64,000 bases of DNA. Source: Microbacterium sp. Leaf288 (GTDB lineage Bacteria; Actinomycetota; Actinomycetes; Actinomycetales; Microbacteriaceae). This document shows positions 34,811-44,200 of the stretch, in pieces. The translations under genes and the position numbers were made by a program. The DNA is taken from positions 102,129 through 166,128 of the forward strand of contig NZ_LMNI01000011.1 in assembly GCF_001422925.1 (NCBI RefSeq). The letters run 5' to 3'. Under the pieces are notes generated by a model. The model was not told the DNA's origin, searched no databases, and saw only the letters and a list, made by a program, of their open reading frames with translations. Each line of letters opens with the position of its first letter. Position 1 is the first letter of the stretch.

Positions 34811-36757
34811 TCAGGTCGCGGCCGGGATCCACACCCGCATCGTGGAGGGGCCGCGTTCGGCCCACTCGTGATACGGCACCAGCGGGACCTGAACGGATGC
34901 TGCGCCCCCGGGCTCGTCGCCGGGCTCGCCGTACGGCCAGCAGGCGTCGCTCTCGCCGTGTCGCACGACGTCGATCCACACGCGGCCGTCGCGCTCGACG
35001 GGCGCGGCGCCGGGTGCGAGTGCGACCTGGGCCACGTCGTCGACGCCGGCGACGGCGAGGTCCACCGATTCGAGGGCGAACACCTCCGGGCCGCGCTCGA
35101 TGACGAGGCATCCGCGCACGGCGTCGATGCGCTCGTCGGGAGCGGTCAGCCGGGGTGCCATGGGGAGGTCGAGCTCGACCACGTCTCCCGCCCGGAAGGC
35201 CCGTCGTGCCTCGACGGCACCGGGCGCGGCGTCCGACTCGGCGGCGACCTCGCCGCTCGAGGAAACGACCCGCAGGCGCGCGCCTCCGGCCCACGCGGGC
35301 ACGCGGAGCGTGAGCGTCCATTCGGCGTCGGGCGCGGCATCCGTCACGATCACCCGGACAAGCCCCGACGCCGGGTAGTCGGTCTCGACGTCGAACGCGA
35401 TCACGCGGCCGTCGGGCAGCGTCGTCCGCACTGATGCCGGCGCGTACTGCTGAAGCTGCACGCCCTCGCCGTCGGCGGTCGCGACGTACGCGTCGAGGCT
35501 CGCGAGCGTGCGCGCGACGTTCGGCGGGCAGCACGACACCTCGAACCACGGCGCGCGCAGCGACGACGAGGCGCGCGGCGACGTCGTGTCGGGGTCGGCG
35601 GGGATGCCCGGCACGCGCTGGTGCAGCGTGTTCGCGTAGAAGAACGCCCGGCCGTCGGGTGCGGGCGAGGTGGCGACGACGTTGTAGAGCGTGCGCTCGA
35701 TGAGATCGGCGTGGCGGGGGTCTGCCCCGGCCAGCAGCAGTCGCCACGAGAACATGATCGATCCGACGCCCGCACAGGTCTCGGAGTACGCGCGGTCGGC
35801 GGGCAGCTCCCAGTCCTCACCGAACGCCTCGTCCTGGTGGTGGGAGCCCTGGCCGCCCGTGATGTAGGTGCGGCGTGCGACGGTGCGGTCCCACTGGCCG
35901 CGCAGCGCTTCGAGCAGCCGGTCGTCGCCGGTGTCGATCGCGACGTCGGCGGCGCCGGCTGCGAGGTAGTTCGCCCGCACGGCGTGGCCCCGCAGCGCCT
36001 CGGCGTCTCGGACCGGGATATCGTCCTGGTAGTACTTGCGGCCCCACTCGATGTCGCGGAGGGTCCCGCGGCCGTGCCGCTCGACGAACAGCCGCGCCTG
36101 CTCGAGGTAGCGGTCGTCGCCCGTGACGCGGGCGAGTTCGGCGAGGCCGACCTCGACGACCGCGTGGCCGCAGATCGCGTCGCGCCCGTCGGCGCCGAAC
36201 TCGCGGCACACCATGTCGGCGGCACGCCGCGCCACCTCGAGCAGCCCGTCGTCGGCATGGGGGCGGGTGCGTGCCCGCGCCACCGCCGCCTGGAAGAGGT
36301 GGCCGAGGCAGTACAGTTCGTGGCCCCACTCCAGATCGGACCACCGTGCGCCCTGACCCGGGCGGCCGAACCTGGTGTTGAGATAGCCGTCCGGCTCCTG
36401 GGCCGCGGACACCCGCGACACGACCTCGCGGAAACGCTGCTCGAGCTCGGGGGAGCCCGTGCGACCGATCTCCCAGGCGAGGCCCTCGAGGTACTTGTAG
36501 ACCTCGGAGTCCGAGAACTCGCGGCCGCGGCGCCCCTCGGGCAGCCCGCCCGAGACGGCCAGGTCGAAGTTCGGCAGCCAGCCCTCCGACTCGAGTCGTG
36601 CGCCGATGTGGGCTAACGTGCCCGCCGCGTTGACCGCCTGGCGGTCACCCCAGAAGCCGCCGGTGATGCGGACCTCGTTCTGGCCCAGCGGGCGCAGGCG
36701 TCCCCTCGACGGGGCGACGGGCGCCTGAGGTGCGGTGGTGGTGATCTGCATGGTCAT
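34811..36757 (-). CDS. GH127 beta-L-arabinofuranosidase (HypBA1-like)
   Basis: 648 aa from ATG 36757, overlapping the permease stop (ATGA). GH127 (DUF1680) features: VRITGGFWGDRQAVN start, GYLNTRF, YITGGQGSHHQDEAFGEDWE, and the Zn/catalytic set E326 and C328 in YSETCAG plus C409-C410 in SCCPPNVAR. These correspond to the Glu/Cys ligands and the catalytic cysteine of Bifidobacterium longum HypBA1, which removes beta-1,2-linked L-arabinofuranose from Ara2 and Ara-Hyp. There is no signal peptide, so it acts on imported sugar. It is the last gene of the operon lipoprotein-permease-permease-GH127. Confidence 0.9.
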   Translation of the reverse strand: MTMQITTTAPQAPVAPSRGRLRPLGQNEVRITGGFWGDRQAVNAAGTLAHIGARLESEGWLPNFDLAVSGGLPEGRRGREFSDSEVYKYLEGLAWEIGRTGSPELEQRFREVVSRVSAAQEPDGYLNTRFGRPGQGARWSDLEWGHELYCLGHLFQAAVARARTRPHADDGLLEVARRAADMVCREFGADGRDAICGHAVVEVGLAELARVTGDDRYLEQARLFVERHGRGTLRDIEWGRKYYQDDIPVRDAEALRGHAVRANYLAAGAADVAIDTGDDRLLEALRGQWDRTVARRTYITGGQGSHHQDEAFGEDWELPADRAYSETCAGVGSIMFSWRLLLAGADPRHADLIERTLYNVVATSPAPDGRAFFYANTLHQRVPGIPADPDTTSPRASSSLRAPWFEVSCCPPNVARTLASLDAYVATADGEGVQLQQYAPASVRTTLPDGRVIAFDVETDYPASGLVRVIVTDAAPDAEWTLTLRVPAWAGGARLRVVSSSGEVAAESDAAPGAVEARRAFRAGDVVELDLPMAPRLTAPDERIDAVRGCLVIERGPEVFALESVDLAVAGVDDVAQVALAPGAAPVERDGRVWIDVVRHGESDACWPYGEPGDEPGGAASVQVPLVPYHEWAERGPSTMRVWIPAAT

Positions 36758-37647
36758 CCCTTGAAGGCTCCCGACATGAATCCGCGGACGTAGTGGCGCT
36801 GGAGCACCAGGAACAGGACGACGCACGGCAGCGCGAGCACGACGACGCCTGCTTCCGTCGCGCCGTAGTCGACGACGCCCATCACCTGACCCCGGAGGTT
36901 CGCGACTGCCAGTGGCAGCGTCATCCGGTTCGTGTCGTTGATGAGGATGAGGGGTGCGATGAAGTCGTTCCAGGCCGTGAGGAAGGCGAACAGGCCGACG
37001 GTGATGAGTCCGGGCTTGACCGCCGGAAGCAGCACCCGCCACAGCGCCGAGAAGCTGTTGCAGCCGTCGACGAGGGCGGCCTCGTCCATCTCGCGCGGGA
37101 TCGACTCGAACGAGATGCGCATCATGAACATCGAGAACGGCAGCTGGAACATCGTGAGCACCAGCGCTACGCCTACCAGCGAGTTGTTGAGGCCGATCGC
37201 GTTGAGGATCACGTACAGCGGGATGAGCAGCGTCGCGTACGGCACCATCAGGATCGCGAGCACGAGCAGGAACAGCAGGTTCTTGCCGGGGAACGAGAAC
37301 CGCGCGAACGCGTAGCCGCCGAGGAACGACGTGATGAGTGTCAGCACGACGGTGAGCAGCGACACGAACAGCGAGTTGCCGAGGTAGACCCAGATGCCCG
37401 CCTGGAAGTTCGCGAGCGAGACGTAGTTGCCGAAGCCCCAGCCCTCTGTCTGCGCGGAGCCGGCCTGCGGGCTGAACGACGAGACGGTCGTCCACACCAG
37501 CGGGTAGAGGAAGATGATCGCGAGCGCGCCGGTGAAGACGGCATAAGGGATGCCGAGCACCCGGCGTCCGGCGCCGTGATGAGCGCGCGTCGGCCGATGG
37601 TCGGGAGCGACGATCGTGCGGGTCGAGGTGGTGTCGGTGAGGGCCAT
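36754..37647 (-). CDS. Carbohydrate ABC transporter permease (MalG type)
   Basis: 297 aa, six membrane helices after a polar N-terminus. The EAA loop reads RISFESIPREMDEAALVDGCN, the contact point for an ATPase. As in many actinobacterial CUT1 systems no ATPase is encoded locally; a shared MsiK-type ATPase elsewhere is expected. Pairs with the permease at 37649 and the lipoprotein at 38658. Confidence 0.9.
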   Translation of the reverse strand: MALTDTTSTRTIVAPDHRPTRAHHGAGRRVLGIPYAVFTGALAIIFLYPLVWTTVSSFSPQAGSAQTEGWGFGNYVSLANFQAGIWVYLGNSLFVSLLTVVLTLITSFLGGYAFARFSFPGKNLLFLLVLAILMVPYATLLIPLYVILNAIGLNNSLVGVALVLTMFQLPFSMFMMRISFESIPREMDEAALVDGCNSFSALWRVLLPAVKPGLITVGLFAFLTAWNDFIAPLILINDTNRMTLPLAVANLRGQVMGVVDYGATEAGVVVLALPCVVLFLVLQRHYVRGFMSGAFKG

Positions 37648-37648
37648 G

Positions 37649-38572
37649 TCACGCCTCCTCAGGCTTGCGGAACGCCCGCAGCTGGATCACGTTGATGACG
37701 ATGAGCGCCAGGAGCACGATGACCGACAGAGCGGCGGCGATGCCGAGGTCGTTGCGGCCCTGGAAGGCGACGTTGTAGATGAGCTGCACGATGGTCATGG
37801 TGCTGTTGTCGGGTCCGCCCTTTGTCAGGATGTAGAACTGGTCGAACGCCAGCAGCGACCCCGTCACGCAGAGCACGATCGTGAGCGCGAAGGTGGGACG
37901 CAGCAGCGGGACCGTGATGTGCCGGAAGGTCTGCCAGCGTGAGGCGCCGTCGATGCGCGCGGCCTCGAAGACGTCGTCGGGGATGCCCTGGAGGCCGACG
38001 AGCATCAGGAGCATGTAGAACCCCGCGTAGCGCCACACGATGAGGAACACCGTCGACCACAGCGCACCCTCGGGCGTGCCCAGGAAGGTGAATCCCCACT
38101 TCTGCATGAGATCGGCGAACGGCCCGGCGAACGGGGAGTACAGCACATAGAAGAGGAGGGATGCCGAGGCCAGGCCCAGTGCGCTGGGGATGAGGAACGA
38201 CGTGCGGAGGAAGCCCTTCCACGCCGTGGACTCCTGGACGAGCATGGCGAGTCCGAGTCCGAGGCCGATGAGGAGCACGGTCGTGATGATCGTGTACTTC
38301 AGCGTGAACCAGATCGAGTCCCAGAACAGCCGCAGGTCGACGGCCTCGGTGTAGTTCTGCGGGAAGTTCCAGCCCTGGTTCCCGCGCAGCAGCGGCCAGT
38401 CCGACCCCGACATCTGCAGCACGAGCAGCAGCGGTATGAGGAACAGGGCGGCCACGAACAGCGCCGTCGGCAGGGCGTAGAGCCAACCCTGCAGTGGGCC
38501 GCCGAGGGCCGACCGGCTCGGGCGGTTCTTGCGCGGTGCTCTCGCTCGGCGCGCAACGGTGGAGAAGGCCAC
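37649..38572 (-). CDS. Carbohydrate ABC transporter permease (MalF type)
   Basis: 307 aa, six membrane helices. The EAA motif is LQGIPDDVFEAARIDGASRWQTFRHITVPLL (in parts). Encodes the first transmembrane subunit of the oligosaccharide importer; the downstream permease begins 1 bp after its stop. The gap upstream holds a large hairpin separating it from the binding protein gene. Confidence 0.9.
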   Translation of the reverse strand: MAFSTVARRARAPRKNRPSRSALGGPLQGWLYALPTALFVAALFLIPLLLVLQMSGSDWPLLRGNQGWNFPQNYTEAVDLRLFWDSIWFTLKYTIITTVLLIGLGLGLAMLVQESTAWKGFLRTSFLIPSALGLASASLLFYVLYSPFAGPFADLMQKWGFTFLGTPEGALWSTVFLIVWRYAGFYMLLMLVGLQGIPDDVFEAARIDGASRWQTFRHITVPLLRPTFALTIVLCVTGSLLAFDQFYILTKGGPDNSTMTIVQLIYNVAFQGRNDLGIAAALSVIVLLALIVINVIQLRAFRKPEEA

Positions 38573-38615
38573 GTCGCTCCTTCGGGTGGGGAATGCGGGA
38601 GGGGAGGGAGAAGAA

Positions 38616-38650
38616 GGGCGGTGCGCATCGCCGTGCGATGCGCACCGCCC
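38616..38650 (-). terminator. Intra-operon hairpin between the binding protein and permease genes
   Basis: 15-bp perfect stem GGGCGGTGCGCATCG (38616-38630) and CGATGCGCACCGCCC (38636-38650), 5-nt loop, 7 bp after the lipoprotein stop. On the minus strand it is followed by CTTCTTCTCC. Most likely a partial terminator or stabiliser setting binding protein above permease levels. Confidence 0.7.
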
Positions 38651-38657
38651 GCGAGGA

Positions 38658-39953
38658 TCACTGGCTGAGGACCGCCGTGATCTCGTCGTTGTCGGCGTCG
38701 ACCGTGTCGGTGCCTTCGAGCACGGCGTTGCGCACCAGCGTCAGCCACGGGCTTCCGGGGGCGTTGAACGCCTGCTGGAACTGCAGCGCCACGGGCGTGT
38801 CACCCTGGCCGGCCACCTCGTTGATGGTGACGAGGCGCGGGTCCTCGGCGGCGTACTCGTTGTCAGCGAGGTCGGAGCGCGAGACGGCGTTGCCCGCCTT
38901 GGCGAGCACCTGCACCTGGGCGTCCTCCGACATCATCCACGCGAGGAAGTTCCACGCCTGGGGCGACAGCTTCGAGTCTTTCGAGATGCCGATGCCGTCA
39001 CCGCCGACGAACGTCGAGGCTCCGCTGTCGATACCCGGAAGGCCGGCCACGCCGGCGTCGAACTCGAGCCCCGAGAGGAGCGTCGCCGGGTACGGCATGA
39101 TGCCGACCTTGCCCTCCTGGAAGCCTGCGACCCAGGTGGGTCCGGTCTCATCGGCAGAACCCGGTGCCACCGCGCCCGCGTCGTAGAGGTCCTTCCATGT
39201 GGAGTAGACCTCCTGCGCGGCGTCGCTGTTGAGGAGGGACTCGGTGCCGTCTTCGTTCATCACCTCGTCGCCCGAGGCCCAGATCGTCGGGAACCAGGTG
39301 AAGACGAGGCATCCGCCGCAGTTCAGGCCCGCCGAAGTGCCCGACACGCCGTCCTTGCCGAGGTCCTGGATCGCCTTCGCGGCGTCGGCGAACTCGGCGA
39401 GCGTCTGCGGGGCCTTCTCGGGGTCGAGGCCCGCCTCCTCGAAGAGTTCCTTGTTCCACATGAGCATCGACAGGTCGAGCACGAAAGGCAGCACGTGCTC
39501 GGCGCCCTCGTAGGTGCCCGCGGACAGGTGGCCCTGGTTGATCGAATCCTTGAAGGAAAGGCCGTCGATCTGCTCCGTGATGTCGGCGAACAGCCCCTGC
39601 TGCACCCAGTTGGGCACGTAGACGATGTCGGCGGCGAACAGATCGGGGAGACCCCCGGATCCGGCGGCCGCGCCGACCTTCGCGACGTAGTCGTCGTTGG
39701 GCACGACGGTCAGTTCGACCTGGTTCTCGTGGCTCTCGTTGTACGCGTCGACCAGGAGGTTCGCCTGGGCCTCCATCGGGGCGCGGGTCCACAGCGTCAG
39801 CGTCGAACCGTCGTCGACGCCCTCAGCGGGGATGGACTCGGCCGGGGCGGGGGTGTCGCTGCCGGCGCAGGCGGCGAGGCCTCCGATGAGCGCGCCCGCC
39901 GTGACGAGGGCCGTGGCCGCTCGCAGCGCGGCACGACGTCGGGTGGTGTTCAT
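38658..39953 (-). CDS. Sugar ABC transporter substrate-binding lipoprotein
   Basis: 431 aa from ATG 39953 (AGAGGAGA 6 nt upstream). Lipoprotein signal with twin arginine-rich n-region and lipobox GGLAAC (C29). Mature part is a CUT1-type binding protein (LTLWTRAPMEAQANLLVDAYN, GSGGLPDLFAADIVYVPNWVQQG in parts, SPQAWNFLAWMMSED). By position in a Hyp-like locus the ligand is probably a beta-L-arabinooligosaccharide such as Ara2; sequence alone gives only 'oligosaccharide'. First gene of the minus-strand operon, divergent from the LacI regulator. Confidence 0.88.
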   Translation of the reverse strand: MNTTRRRAALRAATALVTAGALIGGLAACAGSDTPAPAESIPAEGVDDGSTLTLWTRAPMEAQANLLVDAYNESHENQVELTVVPNDDYVAKVGAAAGSGGLPDLFAADIVYVPNWVQQGLFADITEQIDGLSFKDSINQGHLSAGTYEGAEHVLPFVLDLSMLMWNKELFEEAGLDPEKAPQTLAEFADAAKAIQDLGKDGVSGTSAGLNCGGCLVFTWFPTIWASGDEVMNEDGTESLLNSDAAQEVYSTWKDLYDAGAVAPGSADETGPTWVAGFQEGKVGIMPYPATLLSGLEFDAGVAGLPGIDSGASTFVGGDGIGISKDSKLSPQAWNFLAWMMSEDAQVQVLAKAGNAVSRSDLADNEYAAEDPRLVTINEVAGQGDTPVALQFQQAFNAPGSPWLTLVRNAVLEGTDTVDADNDEITAVLSQ

Positions 39954-40030
39954 GCAACTGTCTCCTCTGGCTCTTCTTCGAGCGGATGACGCCGATCGGG
40001 TCGGCACCGCTGCGGTGGGGTGCACGGGCT

Positions 40031-40107
40031 CTCGAAATGAGCGAAAGCCATTTCGAGCAAGTTATCGCGGCGATTATCATGACGTCAAGTAGGTTCTTCG
40101 ATAACGT
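40031..40107. promoter_or_regulatory. Divergent control region of the Hyp-like locus
   Basis: An inverted repeat with perfect 9-bp arms CTCGAAATG (40031-40039) and CATTTCGAG (40049-40057), 9-bp centre. GTTATCG (40061-40067) and CGATAAC (40099-40105) form a second, widely spaced inverted pair. All lie between the lipoprotein gene (start 39953) and lacI (start 40130). CGAAA half-sites recur upstream of the giant glycosidase at 41185-41201. Confidence 0.5.
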
Positions 40108-40129
40108 TTCAGCACCGAAGGAGGTGCCC

Positions 40130-41155
40130 GTGGCAGCGAACGAGACCGGCTCCAAGGCCGCGACCCTGAGCGATGTGGCTCGACGGGCGGGAGTGTCGAT
40201 AGCTACCGCTTCGAAGGCGCTCAACAACCGCGACGACGTCGCCGTCGCCACCCGGCAGCGCGTGCTGCGCGCCGCGGAAGAGTTGGCGTTCACGCCGAAC
40301 GCGATGGCGAAAGGCCTTCTCGCCGGTCGCACGGGAACGGTCGGACTCCTGACGAGCGACCTCGAAGGTCGCTTCATGATCCCGATCCTGATGGGTGCCG
40401 AGGATGCGTTCGGCGCGGGCCAGGTCAGCGTCTTCCTGTGCGACGCTCGCGGCGACGCGATCCGCGAGCAGCACCACCTCAGGGCGCTGCTCAGCCGCCG
40501 CGTGGACGGGATCATCGTCGTCGGCCGGCAGACCGATCCGCGGCCGTCGCTCGGTCAAGAGATCCCGGTGCCCGTCGTCTACGCGTACGCGCCGTCGGAC
40601 GACCCCCGCGACCTGTCCCTCACCCCCGACAACTACACCGGCGGTCGCATGGCGGTGGAGCACCTCATCTCGTGTGGGCGCACGCGCATCGCCCACATCA
40701 CGGGCGACCCGTCTTACGCCGCCGCGCAAGATCGCATCGCGGGAGCCAGGGCGGCGCTGGCGGCGGGGGGGCTCGAGCTCGTCGGCGAGCCGATGTTCGC
40801 GGAGTGGACCGAGCATTGGGGAAGGGATGCTGCGGCCCTGCTGCTGCAGCGTCACCCCGAGGTTGACGCGATCTTCTGCGGCTCGGATCAGATCGCGCGC
40901 GGCGTGCTCGACACGGCCCGCGACCTCGGGCGAAGCGTTCCGGAGGATCTCGCGGTGATCGGCTACGACAACTGGGAGGTGCTGTCGACGAACTCGCGCC
41001 CCCAGCTGACGAGCATCGACGCGAACCTCCAGCAGCTCGGGCGTCAGGCCGCGCAGCGCGTGTTCGACGCGATCGACGGCGTCGACATCGGTGACGGAAC
41101 ACACCATCTGCCGGTCCGTCTGGTCATCAGGGGGTCGACGATCCCGCGTCGCTGA
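40130..41155 (+). CDS. LacI family regulator of the Hyp-like arabinoside locus
   Basis: 341 aa from GTG 40130; GAAGGAGG 5 nt upstream decides the start. HTH TLSDVARRAGVSIATASKALN, hinge VAVATRQRVLRAAEELAFTPNAMAKGL, effector domain with GRMAVEHLISCGRTRIAHITG and IFCGSDQIARGVLDTARDLG. Located between the ABC-GH127 operon and the secreted glycosidases, so it likely regulates both sides through CGAAA-type sites at 40031-40057 and 41185-41201, with a sugar from this pathway as inducer. Confidence 0.88.
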   Translation: MAANETGSKAATLSDVARRAGVSIATASKALNNRDDVAVATRQRVLRAAEELAFTPNAMAKGLLAGRTGTVGLLTSDLEGRFMIPILMGAEDAFGAGQVSVFLCDARGDAIREQHHLRALLSRRVDGIIVVGRQTDPRPSLGQEIPVPVVYAYAPSDDPRDLSLTPDNYTGGRMAVEHLISCGRTRIAHITGDPSYAAAQDRIAGARAALAAGGLELVGEPMFAEWTEHWGRDAAALLLQRHPEVDAIFCGSDQIARGVLDTARDLGRSVPEDLAVIGYDNWEVLSTNSRPQLTSIDANLQQLGRQAAQRVFDAIDGVDIGDGTHHLPVRLVIRGSTIPRR

Positions 41156-41184
41156 CGCGGGGTTCCCTCATCGGCGGTCCTGAG

Positions 41185-41201
41185 TTTCGAAATCCTCGAA
41201 A
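41185..41201. promoter_or_regulatory. CGAAA-type sites upstream of the GH121-like gene
   Basis: TTTCGAAA (41185-41192, perfect palindrome) followed by CTCGAAAA (41195-41202). They share TTTCGA/TCGAAA half-sites with the inverted repeat at 40031-40057 upstream of the regulator, suggesting one regulon. Confidence 0.4.
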
Positions 41202-41274
41202 ACCATTGCGCTCACGATGGGGACACTGCCAAACTGCCGCTCACGCGTGATCTCAGCGTCGAGAGGTAGCCATT

Positions 41275-44200
41275 GTGAGCGTCCCCCATTCCCCGAACCG
41301 CCGCCGGCGGTCTTTGAATCTCATCGCGGTATCAACGGTTTCGGTCCTTGTCGGATCGTTGCTGGCGACCGCCGCTGCACCCGCGGCGGTCGCCGTCCCG
41401 GGCGCCGAGGTGTCCCAGAGCGCTCTGGGGTACCCGGCGTTCGTCGGTTCGGCCGAGCCCATTCCCGACACGGGCGTCGCGTTCGCGCCGGGCGGCTATC
41501 TGTCGTCCGTCTTCGCGGCCGACCTCGCCGCCGGCGCCGGCTCGGCGCCGGGTCAGGACTTCTGGCTCGACCGGATGCTCGCCCGCACCGGAACGATGTT
41601 CGACGGCACCGAGAACGCCGTCGCCTTCACGCGGGGGCGCACGGCGTTCATGAAGACGCACAACCCCACCGGGCTCGGCTGGCGCGGCGACACCGCGTAC
41701 GTCGACACCACCGGCAAGGGTGACGGCTTCGCCTACACCGTGACGGTCGACGGCACGCCCGTGACCCTTGCCGAGCAGAGCGGCCAGCGGCGCCAGACTC
41801 CGAGCTACTTCACCTCGGTGTTCACGGGCGGCGGCATCACGCTGACCCAGACGAAGTACATCACCGACCAGAACGTCATGGTCGCCGGCATCCGTGTCAC
41901 CGGCGCGTCCGCGCACACCGTGAAGATCACGGCCACGTCTCCCCACGCCACCCGGGCCGAGGGCGATGAGCTTGTCGGCGTCGTGAGCGCGTACAACCAG
42001 CTCACGACCCTCTTCCCACGTCTCTCGGGTGACGGGTTCGCGGCCGATGGCAGCTCGCTGGTCGCGACGCTCGACGTGCCCGCGGGCGGGCTGGTCGCCA
42101 CGAAGCTGCAACTCGGCCTCATCGCCGAGGAGGTGCCGGCCTCGACCACCGAATACCAGCACTACCGGGCCCTCACTCCCGACGCCGCGTACATCGAGCA
42201 CGTGCGCGCCTACAACCAGTGGTGGGCCGACAACATCCCGTACCTCGACACCCCCGAGGACAACATCGACAAGACGCTCTTCTACCGCTGGTGGCTGATG
42301 CGCTACAACTTCCTCGACGCCGACATCCCGGGCAACGACTACCAGTTCCCCACGTCGATGGAGGGCGTGCTCGGGTACAACAACGCCATCGTCCTCACCG
42401 TCGGCATGTTCATCGACGACCTCAAGTACTTCCGCGACCCGGCCTACTCGTACGGTCCCGCGGTGTCGGTCGGCGAGACGTCGAAGGGCGGCAAGTTCGT
42501 CGACAACCCCGGCGACCCGGCGAACTGGTCCAACAGCTACACGCAGTACATCACCGAGGCTGCGTGGCGTGCCTATGAGCTGCACGGCGGCCCCGGCGCG
42601 ATCGGTGAGAAGCTCGGCGACCACTCGCGCGACGACGTCGAGGGCCTGCTCGAGGCCTACGACGGCAACGACAACGGCCTCATCGAGTACTCGTGGGGCG
42701 CGATGACCGGCAACGACGCCGACGCCGTGTCGTTCCACTGGCGCCCGAACAACCCCAACATGGACCGCACCGAGAGCGCCTACCTCTACTCGAATGCGAA
42801 GGCGGCGGCGGAGTTCTACCGCGTCGCCGGCGACACCGAGGGCGCCGAGCACATGGACGCGCTCGCGGAGCGCGTGAAGACAGCCGTACTGGAGTACCTG
42901 TGGGAGCCCGAGCAGGCCACAGCCGACCAGGTCGGGCTCAAGGGCAACCTGCTCAAGCACCGCGTGACCAGCGACGGGGCGCTGAACCCGTGGAAGGAGA
43001 TCAACAACTACTACCCGTTCTCGGTGGGCCTCATGCCCAAGCCCGGAGAAGCGGACTACGACCAGCCGTACGTCGAGGCTCTGCGCCTGTTCGCCGACGC
43101 CGACCAGTACCCGGTGTTCCCCTTCTACACGGCCAACCAGGTCGACCAGGCGGACTACGGCGGGCCGGGATCGAACAACTTCTCGGTGATCAACTCGACG
43201 GTGTGGTTCCGGATGCTGTCGTCCGTGCTCCGTGATTACCCCCAGGATTACGTCACCCCCGAGATGTACAAGCAGCTCCTGTACTGGAACGCGTGGGCGC
43301 ACTACCAGAACGGCGACAACCGCCTGCCCAACCAGAACGAGTTCTGGTCGAACGGCTCGGCCGAGGACGGCGGATCGATCGGCTACCGTTCGTGGATCCA
43401 CCACACCATCCTGGGCGCGACCAACTTCACCGTGATCGAGGACGCGATGGGCGTGCGCTCCCGCGCCGACGCGAAGATCGAGCTCGACCCGATCGACATC
43501 GGGTGGCCGAGCTTCGCCGTCGACAACATCCGCTACCACGACCGCGACCTCGCCGTCGTGTGGGACGAGGACGGCTCGGCCTACGGTGGACCTGCCGGGT
43601 ACTCCGTGTACCTCGACGGTGCGCTCGCCTTCACCGTGAGCGACCTCGCCCACGTCGTCTACGACCCCGCGACGGGCACGGTCGAACTGCCGGAGGACGG
43701 CGCGACCGTCGTCACGCAGCAGCCCGGTGCCCTGTCGAGCGCCGCCGACATCCGGTTCGCCGACGACGCACGCGTCGTGGACATGTTCGCGAAGGCTGGC
43801 GCCGACATCGCGACGGCCACCACCGCCGCCCCCAACCTCGCCGAGGGCGCCGCGATCACCGCGACGTTCGCGGCGAACGGACGCCCCGTCGAGGGCGCGG
43901 TCGACGGGTCCACCGCGAACGAGCCCTTCTGGGGCACGGCCGGGTCGCCGAACACGAGCGACAGCCTCGTCGTCGACCTCGGTTCGGCGAAGGAGATCGA
44001 CGAGGTGCGACTCGACTTCTACAAGACGTCGACGTCCGCGACGGTGTCGGGCTACGAGCTGCCTCAGATGTACGGCCTGGAGTACGAGTCGGGCGGCGAG
44101 TGGGTCGCCGTGCCGGGTCAGTCCCGCACGCCCTCGCACGTCACCGCCAATGGAAACGTCGTGCGATTCCCCGAGGTCACCGCGAGCAAGGTGCGTCTGA

